Origin: Leisingera aquaemixtae
Lineage (GTDB): Bacteria; Pseudomonadota; Alphaproteobacteria; Rhodobacterales; Rhodobacteraceae
Direction: 5' to 3'
DNA: 64,000 nucleotides
NCBI RefSeq assembly: GCF_019801145.1
Contig: NZ_JAHVJQ010000001.1
Location: 372,001 to 436,000, forward strand
Part shown: piece after piece, positions 1 through 8,733 of the stretch
How the letters are laid out: every line of letters starts with the position of its first letter
How positions within the stretch are numbered: the stretch's first letter is position 1
Notes under the pieces: generated by a model
The model's input: only the letters and a program-made list of their open reading frames with translations
Database searches by the model: none
What the model was told of the DNA's origin: nothing
Made by a program: the position numbers and the translations under genes

Positions 1-351
1 GAGAAGAAACGGGTCTGCATCTTTGCTGCCGGCACCGGCAACCCCTATTTCACCACCGATACCGCCGCGACCCTGCGCGCCAACGAAATGGCGTGCGAAG
101 CGATCTTCATGGGCAAGAACGGCGTGGACGGCGTCTATGACAAGGATCCGGCGCAGCACAACGATGCGGTCCGCTATGACGAAATCAGCTATGACGACGT
201 GTTCGCCAAGCGGTTGAAGGTCATGGATGCCTCCGCCATCGCGCTGGCGCGCGACAACAACCTGCCGCTGATTGTGTTCCCGCTGGACGAGCCGGGCGGC
301 TTCCGCGGTATTCTGGCGGGTGAGGGGACCTATACCAAGGTTCACGGCTAA
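1..351 (+). CDS. pyrH: UMP kinase, C-terminal part (gene enters from the left edge)
   Basis: The open frame runs in from base 1 and supplies the last 116 residues of bacterial UMP kinase, which phosphorylates UMP to UDP in cytoplasmic pyrimidine synthesis. Visible family hallmarks are the [10 protein letters not shown] segment near the start, the [12 protein letters not shown] segment that forms the nucleotide site, and the C-terminal run ending in GTYTKVHG. The start codon and N-terminal half lie outside the window. The next gene is frr, the usual pyrH-frr order. A T-rich hairpin follows 20 bases after the stop, so pyrH probably has its own transcript end. Confidence 0.97.
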   Translation, partial: EKKRVCIFAAGTGNPYFTTDTAATLRANEMACEAIFMGKNGVDGVYDKDPAQHNDAVRYDEISYDDVFAKRLKVMDASAIALARDNNLPLIVFPLDEPGGFRGILAGEGTYTKVHG

Positions 352-370
352 ACCGCCGCTGGACCAGCTG

Positions 371-404
371 AAACCGCGTGCCTCTGGTGGCTCGCGGTTT
401 TTGT
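371..404 (+). terminator. Rho-independent terminator after pyrH
   Basis: An inverted repeat AAACCGCG (371-378) and CGCGGTTT (393-400) encloses a 14-base loop and runs straight into a T-rich stretch. It lies 20 bases after the pyrH stop and faces the same way. Confidence 0.75.
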
Positions 405-556
405 GTGTTTTGGCCGAGGCGCATGCGCGGAGAGCGGATCGGAGCCGTGAATTCTGCGCCAGGCAGGCTAATTCTTTCATTAAGGGGAAGACCGCCAAGG
501 GGTAAACTTGCAGCCCCGGTGTCGGCAAATCCTCCCCAACATCGCTATACATCAGC

Positions 557-584
557 CTTCCAATGGCTTATGAGCCAATGGAAG
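557..584. repeat. Perfect 12-bp palindrome with 4-base loop ahead of frr
   Basis: CTTCCAATGGCT (557-568), a TATG loop, then AGCCAATGGAAG (573-584) make a perfect 12-bp stem. There is no T-tract after it, so it does not look like a simple terminator. It ends 28 bases before the frr start codon, so it lies in the probable 5' leader or promoter of frr. It could be an operator dyad or an RNA processing/stability hairpin; the sequence alone does not decide. Confidence 0.7.
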
Positions 585-612
585 ACCGCCTCAGATAAGG
601 GGAGAGAGCAGC

Positions 613-1176
613 ATGTCTGATGATTTTGAACTGGATACCGACGACCTGAAACGCCGCATGGACGGCGCGATGGCCAACCTGCGCACCGAATTCGCATCGC
701 TGCGCACCGGCCGGGCTTCTGCCTCGATGCTGGAGCCGGTGATGGTGGATGCTTACGGCTCGATGACACCGATCAATCAGGTGGGCACCGTCAACGTGCC
801 GGAGCCGCGCATGGTCACCATCAACGTCTGGGACAAGGGCTTGGTCGGCAAGGTGGAGAAGGCCATCCGCGAGTCTGGCCTCGGCATCAACCCGCAGCTC
901 AACGGCACCATCATCATGCTGCCGATTCCGGAGCTGAACGAGGAACGCCGCCGCGAGCTGGGCAAGGTGGCCGGCCAGTACGCCGAACATGCCCGCGTGT
1001 CGATCCGCAACGTCCGCCGCGACGGCATGGATCAGATCAAGAAGGCCAAGGCCGACGGCATGTCGGAAGACGATCAGAAGTTCTGGGAAGCCGAAGTGCA
1101 GGAGCTGACCGACAAGATGATCAAGCATGTGGATGAGGCGCTTGAGACCAAGCAAGCCGAGATCATGCAGGTCTGA
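613..1176 (+). CDS. frr: Ribosome-recycling factor
   Basis: A 187-residue protein of the normal family length. It releases ribosomes from mRNA after termination together with EF-G. The conserved core is visible: an N-terminal helix with LRTGRAS near residues 34-40, the VPEPRM segment, then the helical C-terminus with [20 protein letters not shown]. The ATG at 613 is preceded by GGGGAGAG at a good distance. It is followed after 8 bases by uppS, so it probably heads the envelope-synthesis transcript that runs on to lpxB. Confidence 0.97.
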   Translation: MSDDFELDTDDLKRRMDGAMANLRTEFASLRTGRASASMLEPVMVDAYGSMTPINQVGTVNVPEPRMVTINVWDKGLVGKVEKAIRESGLGINPQLNGTIIMLPIPELNEERRRELGKVAGQYAEHARVSIRNVRRDGMDQIKKAKADGMSEDDQKFWEAEVQELTDKMIKHVDEALETKQAEIMQV

Positions 1177-1184
1177 CGGGCAAT

Positions 1185-1943
1185 ATGCCGGGTGATTCAA
1201 ATCCGCAAATCAGGGCCGCCGGAGATGCTCCGGCGGCCCGTTCCGGTCCGCGCCATGTCGCCATTATCATGGACGGCAACGGCCGCTGGGCCCAGGCCCG
1301 CGGCCGGCCGCGGCTGTTCGGCCACCATGCCGGCGCCCGCCGGGTGCGGGAAGTTGTCGAGTGCTGCCCGGAACTGGGCGTGAAATACCTTACCATCTTT
1401 GCCTTCTCGACCGAGAACTGGAAGCGCACGCAGACCGAAGTTGCCGGTTTGATGAGCCTTTTCCGCCGCTACATTTCCAAGGAAATGAACGCCTTGGCGG
1501 AAAAGAACGTCCGGGTGCGCTTTATCGGCGACCGGGTACGTCTGGATGCCAAGCTGATAGAGCTGATGGACAAGCTGGAGCAGAAGACCGAAGGCAACGA
1601 CGGCACCCAGCTGACCATCGCGCTGAACTATGGCGGCCGCGACGAGGTGGCGCGCGCCACCAAGCGGCTGGCGCGGGATGTGGCCGCAGGACGGCTGGAC
1701 CCCGAGGACGTCGACCAGGAAACCCTGCCGCGCTACCTCGACACCCATGTGCTGCCGGACCCGGATCTGGTGATCCGCACCAGCGGCGAGGCGCGGATCT
1801 CGAATTTCCTGCTGTGGCAGTCGGCCTATGCCGAGTACGAGTTCATCGACACCCTGTGGCCGGATTTCACGGCTGAGGAACTGGCGCGCCTGTGCAGCAG
1901 CTACAGCCGCCGCGACCGCCGGTTCGGGGCCGTAAAGACATGA
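1185..1943 (+). CDS. uppS: Isoprenyl (undecaprenyl/decaprenyl) diphosphate synthase
   Basis: A 252-residue cis-prenyltransferase that condenses isopentenyl diphosphate onto farnesyl diphosphate to make the lipid carrier for peptidoglycan and O-antigen. The diagnostic IMDGNGRWA motif carries the catalytic Asp at residue 30. Other family blocks are FAFSTENWKR, the NYGGRDE segment and the C-terminal DLVIRTSGE with LLWQSAYAE. It starts 8 bases after frr, and its stop overlaps the cdsA start as ATGA, which implies coupled translation. Confidence 0.97.
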   Translation: MPGDSNPQIRAAGDAPAARSGPRHVAIIMDGNGRWAQARGRPRLFGHHAGARRVREVVECCPELGVKYLTIFAFSTENWKRTQTEVAGLMSLFRRYISKEMNALAEKNVRVRFIGDRVRLDAKLIELMDKLEQKTEGNDGTQLTIALNYGGRDEVARATKRLARDVAAGRLDPEDVDQETLPRYLDTHVLPDPDLVIRTSGEARISNFLLWQSAYAEYEFIDTLWPDFTAEELARLCSSYSRRDRRFGAVKT

Positions 1944-2716
1944 GCGCCGCCAAGGGCCGCTGGGCAGACCTGCTGCCGCGCGCTTTGTCCGCCGTGGTGA
2001 TGGTGGCGGCGGGCGGCTATGCCACTTGGGCTGGCGGGCTGGTATTCAATGCGATGATCGCCTTGTGCTGCGGCGGCATGATCTGGGAACTGGTGCGGAT
2101 GCTGGCGCCTGAGCGGGGCAGTGCAGCGCTGCAGCTCGGCGCGGTTTCCGCCATTGCGGTGCTGCTGGCGTCGCTGCTGCCGCCGCTCTGGGTTCTGTCG
2201 GTTCTGGCGGCCCCGGTGGCGGCCGGCATCAGCCAGGTCACTGTCCGGCGGCAGTATTTTGCAGGCTTTGCCCTGTGGGTGCTGCTGGCGGGCTTCGGCT
2301 TTATCTGGCTGCGCGGCCAGATGGGCGTGGCCTGGATGCTGTGGCTGATCGGGATCGTCGTGGCAACCGATGTCACCGGCTATTTCGCGGGCAAGGCCAT
2401 TGGCGGACCCAAGTTCTGGCCTCGCGTCAGCCCCAAGAAAACCTGGAGCGGCACCGCCTCGGGCTGGCTTGCGGCCGCCATTGTGGGGGCCGTCTTTGCC
2501 AATCAGATGGGACTGGGCTATGGCATTGCCGTGCTGTCGGTGCTGCTGTCGATGGCCAGCCAGGCCGGCGATGTGGCGGAAAGCGCGCTGAAGCGCATGA
2601 CCGGGGTCAAGGATTCCAGTGCGCTGATCCCCGGCCACGGCGGGCTGTTTGACCGCTTCGACGGGATGCTGGGCGCCGCGGCCATGTTCCTGGCCGTGAC
2701 CGCCATCTGGGGATAA
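1940..2716 (+). CDS. cdsA: Phosphatidate cytidylyltransferase (CDP-diglyceride synthase)
   Basis: An integral membrane protein of 258 residues that makes CDP-diacylglycerol from phosphatidate and CTP, the branch point of phospholipid synthesis. The C-terminal third shows the CdsA signature: SPKKTWSG, then GDVAESALKR, then the LIPGHGGLFDRFDG block. Hydrophobic segments fill the N-terminal two thirds. I chose the ATG that overlaps the uppS stop (ATGA); an upstream in-frame ATG at 1892 would add 16 unlikely residues inside uppS. dxr follows after 16 bases. Confidence 0.96.
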   Translation: MSAAKGRWADLLPRALSAVVMVAAGGYATWAGGLVFNAMIALCCGGMIWELVRMLAPERGSAALQLGAVSAIAVLLASLLPPLWVLSVLAAPVAAGISQVTVRRQYFAGFALWVLLAGFGFIWLRGQMGVAWMLWLIGIVVATDVTGYFAGKAIGGPKFWPRVSPKKTWSGTASGWLAAAIVGAVFANQMGLGYGIAVLSVLLSMASQAGDVAESALKRMTGVKDSSALIPGHGGLFDRFDGMLGAAAMFLAVTAIWG

Positions 2717-2732
2717 CCAGACAGGAAGAGAC

Positions 2733-3905
2733 ATGCGGAAAGTTTCGATCTTCGGCGCTACCGGGTCGATTGGCCAGAACACCATCGACCTGATCCGCCG
2801 CGCGCCCGAAGCCTATGACGTGGTGGTGCTGACCGGCGGCGCCAATATCGCGCGGCTGGCTGAGGATGCCATTGCGCTGCGGGCCGAGGTGGCGGTAACC
2901 GCCTTTGAGGAACGTTTGCCGGATCTGCGGGCGGCGCTGGACGGCTCCGGCGTGGAGGCGGCAGCGGGGCAGGCGGCGCTGGTTGAGGCGGCTGCGCGCC
3001 CGGCTGACTGGATCATGTCAGCGATTGTCGGCGCTGCCGGGCTGGCCCCGGGACTGGAGGCGCTGAAACACGGCACCACGCTGGCCTTGGCCAACAAGGA
3101 ATCGCTGGTCTGCGCGGGAAAGCTGCTGCTGGAAACCGCAGAAAAACACGGCGCCCGGCTGCTGCCGGTCGACAGCGAGCACTCAGCGGTATTTCAGGGG
3201 CTTGTCGGGGAAGATATCGAGGCCGTCGAACGGATTGTCATCACCGCGTCGGGCGGTGCGTTCCGCGACTGGCCGCTGGAAGACCTGCCCAGGGCAACTC
3301 TTGCGCAGGCCTCCTCACACCCCAACTGGGACATGGGGCAGCGGATCACCATTGACAGCGCGTCCATGTTCAACAAGGCGCTGGAAGTTATAGAAACCCG
3401 GGAATACTTTGGCGTCCGGCCGGATCAGATCGAGGTGCTGGTACACCCGGAATCGCTGGTTCACGCGCTGGTCGGGTTCAATGACGGCGCGCTGATGGCG
3501 CATCTCGGCGCGGCCGACATGCGCCACGCCATCGGCTATGCGCTGCACTGGCCGGCCCGCCAGAACCTGCCGGTGGAGCGCCTGGATCTGGCCCGCATCG
3601 GCCAGCTGAACTTCCGTGCCCCGGAGCCAGCCCGCTACCCGGCGCTGCGCCAGGCTTATGAGGTGATGGAACGGGGCGGCCTGATGGGAGCGGCGTTCAA
3701 CGCTGCCAAGGAACAGGCGCTGGATGAGTTCATTGCCGGCCGTATCCGCTTTACCGATATGGCAGCGGTGACGGCAGCGGTGCTGGAGCGCCTTGAGGCC
3801 AAGGCCGACCTCATTGATGCCGCAATCACACTTGATAACGTGACCCGGGTTGACCATCTCGCAAGGCAAGAGGCCGCCAGGGCCGCAGAAGAACACATAG
3901 GATAG
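2733..3905 (+). CDS. dxr: 1-deoxy-D-xylulose-5-phosphate reductoisomerase
   Basis: A 390-residue enzyme of the MEP isoprenoid pathway. It converts DXP to MEP using NADPH and a divalent metal. The N-terminal dinucleotide site GATGSIG is at residues 8-14. The metal/substrate segments DSEHSAVFQ and ITIDSASMFNKALEVIE are intact. The pathway's IspD and IspF activities are encoded as a fusion at 54.3 kb in this same window. A GACAGGAAGAG Shine-Dalgarno precedes the ATG, and rseP follows after four bases. Confidence 0.97.
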   Translation: MRKVSIFGATGSIGQNTIDLIRRAPEAYDVVVLTGGANIARLAEDAIALRAEVAVTAFEERLPDLRAALDGSGVEAAAGQAALVEAAARPADWIMSAIVGAAGLAPGLEALKHGTTLALANKESLVCAGKLLLETAEKHGARLLPVDSEHSAVFQGLVGEDIEAVERIVITASGGAFRDWPLEDLPRATLAQASSHPNWDMGQRITIDSASMFNKALEVIETREYFGVRPDQIEVLVHPESLVHALVGFNDGALMAHLGAADMRHAIGYALHWPARQNLPVERLDLARIGQLNFRAPEPARYPALRQAYEVMERGGLMGAAFNAAKEQALDEFIAGRIRFTDMAAVTAAVLERLEAKADLIDAAITLDNVTRVDHLARQEAARAAEEHIG

Positions 3906-3909
3906 ATTT

Positions 3910-5259
3910 TTGGACTTGCTCGCTTTTGTCCCGCAGTTCGGCGGTTTTCTTTACACAGTCGCCAGCTTCGTCGTTGCCTTGTCGGTGATCGTGGCGGTGC
4001 ACGAATACGGCCACTACATTGTCGGCCGCTGGTCGGGGATTCATGCGGAGGTTTTTTCGCTGGGCTTCGGGCCTGTTCTGTGGAGCCGGATGGACAAGCG
4101 CGGCACCCGCTGGCAGGTCGCCGCGCTGCCGTTTGGCGGCTACGTGAAGTTCCTTGGCGACGTGGACGCGGCGTCTGGAAAGGATGCTGCGGCGATGGAG
4201 GCCGCAGCCGCTGATCCGGAAGCCTTGCGCCGGACCATGCATGGCGCGCCCTTGTGGGCGCGGGCGGCGACTGTTGCTGCGGGCCCTGTGTTCAATTTCG
4301 CGATGTCTGCGATCATCTTCACCGCGGTGGCACTGTCACAGGGCACCATGCGGGAGCCTCTGACCATCGGCGAGCTGGCGCCGCTGCCTGCGATCGAGAA
4401 TGGCTTGCAGCAGGGCGATGAACTGGTCTCTGCCGGCGGCGTGGCGGTTCCCAACTACCTGGACAGCGCAGCATGGGAGGCCTTCCGGGATGCCATTCCG
4501 CAGGAGCAGCCGCTGGAGTATGTGGTGCGCCGCGACGGTGCCGAAACCACCGTCAGCGGTCCGTATTTATATCCGCCTTACGTGCGCGGGGTGGTGCCGC
4601 GCAGCGCAGCCTCTGACGCAGGGCTGCAGCAGGAGGACGTGATTGTCGCAGTGGACGGCGCCCCGCTGGTGTCATTTGACCAGCTGAAGCAACTGGTCGA
4701 GGCTGCAGACGGCAAAGTTCTGGTCCTGGATGTCTGGCGCGGCGGCGAAACTGTCGAAATGGCGCTGGCGCCGCGGCGCACCGATGAAGCGCAGCCGGAC
4801 GGCAGTTTTGCCACCCGCTGGCGGATCGGCATCGTCGGCGGTCTGGCCTTTACCCCGGCAACCGAGCCCGCGGGCTTTGGCGAGTCGCTGGCGGCGGGCT
4901 CCTATCAGGTCTGGGCGGTGATCGAGACGTCGCTGTCGGGGTTGAAGCACATGATCTCCGGGGCGATCAGCACCTGCAACCTGTCCGGGCCGATCGGCAT
5001 TGCCGAAACGTCGGGCGCAATGGCCAGCCAGGGTGCCGAAAGCTTCATCCGCTTCATCGCGGTCCTGTCGACCGCAGTGGGCCTGCTGAACCTGTTCCCG
5101 GTGCCGGCGCTGGATGGCGGCCATCTGATGTTTTACGCCTATGAGGCGGTGGCGGGGCGCCCGCCGAGCGACCGGGCGGTGCGGGTGCTGATGTCGCTCG
5201 GTATCGCCATCGTGCTGTCGCTGATGGTGTTTGCGCTCGGCAATGACCTGTTCTGCTGA
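3910..5259 (+). CDS. rseP: RIP metalloprotease RseP (site-2 protease)
   Basis: An inner-membrane zinc protease of 449 residues that cleaves transmembrane segments of anti-sigma factors and remnant signal peptides. The HEYGH zinc motif is at residues 31-35. Two PDZ-like regions lie in the middle (about 130-310), and the second metal-ligand motif NLFPVPALDGGHL lies near the C-terminus. The start codon is TTG; AGGA at 3899-3902 is a suitable ribosome site and no ATG fits better. Position between dxr and bamA is the conserved alphaproteobacterial order and fits a role in envelope stress. Confidence 0.95.
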   Translation: MDLLAFVPQFGGFLYTVASFVVALSVIVAVHEYGHYIVGRWSGIHAEVFSLGFGPVLWSRMDKRGTRWQVAALPFGGYVKFLGDVDAASGKDAAAMEAAAADPEALRRTMHGAPLWARAATVAAGPVFNFAMSAIIFTAVALSQGTMREPLTIGELAPLPAIENGLQQGDELVSAGGVAVPNYLDSAAWEAFRDAIPQEQPLEYVVRRDGAETTVSGPYLYPPYVRGVVPRSAASDAGLQQEDVIVAVDGAPLVSFDQLKQLVEAADGKVLVLDVWRGGETVEMALAPRRTDEAQPDGSFATRWRIGIVGGLAFTPATEPAGFGESLAAGSYQVWAVIETSLSGLKHMISGAISTCNLSGPIGIAETSGAMASQGAESFIRFIAVLSTAVGLLNLFPVPALDGGHLMFYAYEAVAGRPPSDRAVRVLMSLGIAIVLSLMVFALGNDLFC

Positions 5260-5404
5260 GCCGACGGCGCCGGGCTTTGACTAAGGGCGGCCATGGTGCC
5301 GCCCAAGTGCTGCCACATTCCTCCGTTAACTTTTTCTCAATCCGCCGGCAGCGCGATGCTGCGCCCCGGCCGGCGGACGGATGAAAAAAACCGGGGGAAG
5401 ACCG

Positions 5405-5530
5405 ATGCAAACACTCACCCAATCCTACCGTGGCCTTGGCCTCCTTGTGCGTTTGAACTGGGACCGGGCGCTGACCGGTTTTGTCATTTTGGGCGCGTTG
5501 GCCGCAGGCACCTGGCTCGCCACTCTGTGA
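5405..5530 (+). CDS. 41-residue single-pass membrane peptide of unknown function
   Basis: A short frame starting at ATG 5405 behind a strong GGGGGAAG ribosome site encodes 41 residues. The first part is polar and basic (SYRGLGLLVRLNWDR) and residues 24-40 form one hydrophobic helix, so an N-in membrane micropeptide is likely. It lies in the gap between rseP and bamA and is followed by a perfect 10-bp hairpin. I do not recognise a named family; similar 40-residue peptides seem to recur in roseobacters, but that is recollection. Function unknown. Confidence 0.6.
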   Translation: MQTLTQSYRGLGLLVRLNWDRALTGFVILGALAAGTWLATL

Positions 5531-5535
5531 TTCCC

Positions 5536-5568
5536 GCAACCGGCGTGTAAACCCGCCGCGCCGGTTGC
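5536..5568 (+). terminator. Hairpin after the 41-residue peptide gene
   Basis: GCAACCGGCG (5536-5545) and CGCCGGTTGC (5559-5568) form a perfect 10-bp stem with a 13-base loop, 5 bases after the stop codon. The T-tract is weak, so termination may be partial. Confidence 0.5.
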
Positions 5569-5635
5569 CTCCAAAATGCGCTTTAGTTGGTTTTGACAAG
5601 CGCCTTTAAACCCGGTACGCACGTCGCAAAGCTGC

Positions 5636-5641
5636 TATAAT
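5636..5641 (+). promoter_or_regulatory. Possible -10 element ahead of bamA
   Basis: A TATAAT hexamer lies 17 bases upstream of the bamA ATG at 5658. A TTGACA occurs at 5593-5598, but it is 37 bases away and cannot pair with it as a normal -35. If this -10 is real, transcription would begin only about 10 bases before 5658, giving a very short leader or pointing to a later start codon. Confidence 0.3.
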
Positions 5642-5657
5642 AATCGGGTTCTAAAAA

Positions 5658-8048
5658 ATGGTTTGGGGGAATTTCGCAGGCAAGTCCTGTGGTGAGCGTA
5701 AGTCGGGCATCAACATCTTGTACCGGAAAGTTTCTGCTATTTCTCTGGCAGTTGCGTTGGGCTACGCTCTGGCGCCGCTTCCGGCAGAGGCGCAAAGCTA
5801 CCGCTTCAATTCGGTTCAGGTTGAGGGCAACCAGCGAATTCAGACATCCACCGTTGTGGCCTATACGGGCATCGAGCGCGGCCAGACTGTCAGCGCGGGC
5901 GAGCTGAACGATGCCTACCAGCGCATTCTTGACAGTGGCGTATTTGAAACAGTGGAAATCGTGCCGCGCGGCAGCACGCTGGTGATCAAGGTCACCGAAT
6001 TCCCGACAATCAATCAGATCAGCTTTGAGGGCAACCGGCGGCTCAAGGACGATGCGCTGGAACAGATCATCGAATCCGCGCCGCGCCGGGTGTTCAATCC
6101 TTCTCAGGCTGAGCGCGACGCTGCCTCCATCGCTGAAGCCTACAGCGTGCAGGGCCGCCTGGCGTCCCGCGTGACCCCGCGTATCATCCGCCGCGACAAC
6201 AACCGCGTCGATCTGGTTTTCGAGATTTCCGAAGGCGACACCATCGAGGTGGAACGCGTGTCCTTCACCGGCAACCGGGTCTATTCCGACCGCCGCCTGC
6301 GCCGCGTGCTGGAGACCAAGCAGGCAGGCCTGCTGCGCGGCTTCATCCGCTCCGACACCCTGATCGAAGACCGGCTGGAGTTCGACAAGCAGGTTCTGCG
6401 GGACTTCTACCTGTCGCGCGGCTATGTCGATTTCCGTGTGAACAGCACCAATGCCGAAGTCACCGAGGAGCGGGATGCCGTGTTCCTGGTGGTCGATGTG
6501 ACCGAGGGCCAGCAGTTCAAGTTCGGCAATATCACTGTCACCAGCGAGATGCCGGAGGCGGATGCCGACCTTTTTGCGACCACGCTGAAGATCAAGCCGG
6601 GCGTCACCTATTCGCCGACCCTGGTGGAAAATGCCATCGACCGGATGGAAGGACTGGCAGTCCGCAACGAGATCGACTTCCTGCGGGTGGAGCCGCGTGT
6701 CACCCGCAACGACCGCGATCTGACCCTGGACATCGAATTTGTGCTGCGCCGCGGCCCGCGTGTCTTTGTCGAGCGGATCGACATCGAAGGCAACACCACG
6801 ACGCTTGACCGGGTGGTCCGTCAGCAGTTCACCTCTGTGGAGGGCGATCCGTTCAACCCGCGTTCGATCCGCAACAGCGCCGAACGCATCCGCGCACTGG
6901 GATTCTTTGCCAATGCCGACGTGGAAACCCGCGAAGGCAGCTCCGCGGATCAGGTGATCGTTGATGTAGACGTCGAAGAACAGCCGACCGGCTCTCTGAA
7001 CCTGGGCGGCGCCTACTCGGTCACCGATGGTTTCGGGATCAGTGTGGGCCTGACCGAGAACAATTTCCTGGGCCGCGGCCAGCGGCTGTCGTTCAACATC
7101 GCGACTGCGACGGAATCCGACTCTTATGTGCTGGGGTTCACCGAACCCTACCTGCTGGGCCGGAAATTGCGCTTCGATCTGGATCTGGGCTTGAACGAGA
7201 CGGACTCCAGCTTCTCGGAGTACCGCACCAAGCGTGTCTTCTTCCGTCCCGCCCTGACCTTCAATACCGGCGAGGATACGTCGCTGCAGGTCCGCTACAC
7301 CTGGGACGCGGACGAAATGCTGTTCGACGACGACGATGACGACATGGATCTGGCAGGCCCGGTGGTGCAAAGCGAAATCCGTCAGGGTGAGCGCACCGCC
7401 AGTGCAATCGGCTTCACCTACCGTTACGACAGCCGCCTGACCGGCCTGGATCCGACTGCTGGCTTCCTGGTGGAAATCGGCGCCGACTACGCCGGCCTTG
7501 GCGGTGATTCCGAATACATCAAGACCACCACGAAACTTGTCGCCCAAAAGCAGATCTGGAACGAGGAAGTGACAATCCGCGCAACCCTGGAAGCGGGGGC
7601 CTTCCAGTGGGAGGGCAGCGGCAGCAGCCGGTCGATTGATCGCTTCGTCCTGACCCCCTCGGTCATGCGCGGCTTCGAGCCGGGCGGCATCGGCCCCCGC
7701 GACCGGAGCCCCGGCGACCCGGACGGCGGCAACTACAACGACTTCCTGGGTGGCAACTACTATGCCGTTGCGCGCTTCGATGCTGAGTTCCCGCTTGGCC
7801 TGCCCGAGGAACTGGGCATGCGCGGCGGCCTGTTCTACGATGTGGGCGGCCTTTGGGGGTTGCAGGACGTGAATACGTCGGGTGCAACCGTGGTCGGCCG
7901 CGACAGGTCGTTCCGCCACGTGGTCGGTCTCTCCCTGCTGTGGACAACTGGGTTCGGTCCGCTGCGGTTCAACTTCTCCAAGGCCCTCCAGAAAGAGGAC
8001 TTTGACGAGGAGCAGAGCTTCGACCTGACTCTGCAGGCGAGGTTCTGA
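5658..8048 (+). CDS. bamA: Outer membrane protein assembly factor BamA
   Basis: A 796-residue Omp85 protein, the core of the BAM machine that folds beta-barrels into the outer membrane. After a signal sequence ending near PAEAQS, five POTRA repeats span roughly residues 50-450, each recognised by V-E-G-N-R or F-E-G-N-R type strands. The C-terminal barrel contains FEPGGIGPRDRSPGDPDGGN, matching the surface loop 6 region, and ends in QARF with the expected terminal Phe. The start is uncertain: ATG 5658 has a weak ribosome site, and TTG 5718 would give a more ordinary signal peptide. Confidence 0.95.
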   Translation: MVWGNFAGKSCGERKSGINILYRKVSAISLAVALGYALAPLPAEAQSYRFNSVQVEGNQRIQTSTVVAYTGIERGQTVSAGELNDAYQRILDSGVFETVEIVPRGSTLVIKVTEFPTINQISFEGNRRLKDDALEQIIESAPRRVFNPSQAERDAASIAEAYSVQGRLASRVTPRIIRRDNNRVDLVFEISEGDTIEVERVSFTGNRVYSDRRLRRVLETKQAGLLRGFIRSDTLIEDRLEFDKQVLRDFYLSRGYVDFRVNSTNAEVTEERDAVFLVVDVTEGQQFKFGNITVTSEMPEADADLFATTLKIKPGVTYSPTLVENAIDRMEGLAVRNEIDFLRVEPRVTRNDRDLTLDIEFVLRRGPRVFVERIDIEGNTTTLDRVVRQQFTSVEGDPFNPRSIRNSAERIRALGFFANADVETREGSSADQVIVDVDVEEQPTGSLNLGGAYSVTDGFGISVGLTENNFLGRGQRLSFNIATATESDSYVLGFTEPYLLGRKLRFDLDLGLNETDSSFSEYRTKRVFFRPALTFNTGEDTSLQVRYTWDADEMLFDDDDDDMDLAGPVVQSEIRQGERTASAIGFTYRYDSRLTGLDPTAGFLVEIGADYAGLGGDSEYIKTTTKLVAQKQIWNEEVTIRATLEAGAFQWEGSGSSRSIDRFVLTPSVMRGFEPGGIGPRDRSPGDPDGGNYNDFLGGNYYAVARFDAEFPLGLPEELGMRGGLFYDVGGLWGLQDVNTSGATVVGRDRSFRHVVGLSLLWTTGFGPLRFNFSKALQKEDFDEEQSFDLTLQARF

Positions 8049-8052
8049 TCTG

Positions 8053-8658
8053 GTGCGGCAGCCGGCGCCCGGTATCTGGGCCGCATGCGGCCTTGCTCTG
8101 GCACTGTCCTTCTCCGGGGCAGTGCCTGCCCGCGCGCAGGAGACCGCCGCAAACGGCGGGGCTGATTACCAGCTGGGGCTGCCGCAAAGCGGCATCCTGA
8201 CCATTCAGCCCGACCGGCTGTTCTCCGAAAGCGCCTTTGGCAAGCGGGCCGAACGCGAAATCGAAGCTGAAGGCGCGGTGCTGACCGCGGAAAACAGGCG
8301 GATCGAGGCGCAATTGCGCACCGAGGAACTGGAGCTGACCGAGCGGCGCAGCGAAATGGAGCCGGAAGCATTCCGGGCTCTGGCGGATGCCTTCGATCAG
8401 AAAGTGCAGGAAACCCGCCGCCGCCAGGACCAGAAACTGCGTGAAATTACCCAGATGGGAGAAGAGGCCCGGCGCGAGTTTATCGCCGCCTCGCTGCCGG
8501 TTCTGCAGCAGATCCTGCGGGAAACCGGGGCTGGTGCAATTCTTGACCACTCGTCAGTCTTTCTGAGCGCGGATTCCGCCGATATCACGGCCTTGGCGAT
8601 TGCCCGCATCGATGCGGTCCTGGGGGACGGCGCAGAGGATGACGACGGCGAGCGCTGA
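8053..8658 (+). CDS. skp: Periplasmic chaperone of the OmpH/Skp family
   Basis: A 201-residue secreted protein with a GTG start four bases after bamA. The signal peptide is clear, with cleavage near ARAQ|ET at about residue 30. The mature part is a long charged alpha-helical arm (about residues 60-145), typical of Skp, which holds unfolded outer-membrane proteins for BamA. The SGILTIQPDRLFSESAFGKR segment matches the conserved N-terminal strand. Its location directly after bamA supports the call. A hairpin follows before fabZ. Confidence 0.9.
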   Translation: MRQPAPGIWAACGLALALSFSGAVPARAQETAANGGADYQLGLPQSGILTIQPDRLFSESAFGKRAEREIEAEGAVLTAENRRIEAQLRTEELELTERRSEMEPEAFRALADAFDQKVQETRRRQDQKLREITQMGEEARREFIAASLPVLQQILRETGAGAILDHSSVFLSADSADITALAIARIDAVLGDGAEDDDGER

Positions 8659-8677
8659 TCGCGCGAACTTGCCCAAT

Positions 8678-8702
8678 GCCCGTCCGCTTGCTAGGGACGG
8701 GC
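8678..8702 (+). terminator. Hairpin between skp and fabZ (possible attenuator)
   Basis: GCCCGTCC (8678-8685) pairs with GGACGGGC (8695-8702) over a 9-base loop in the 75-base gap between skp and fabZ. No T-run follows, so it may only reduce read-through. Confidence 0.45.
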
Positions 8703-8733
8703 CAGTATCATTGATGTAAATGGGAAACCAAGC

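Noticed and set aside
5583-7919. A 778-codon minus-strand frame opposite bamA.
   Set aside because: Shadow of bamA with no recognisable motif.
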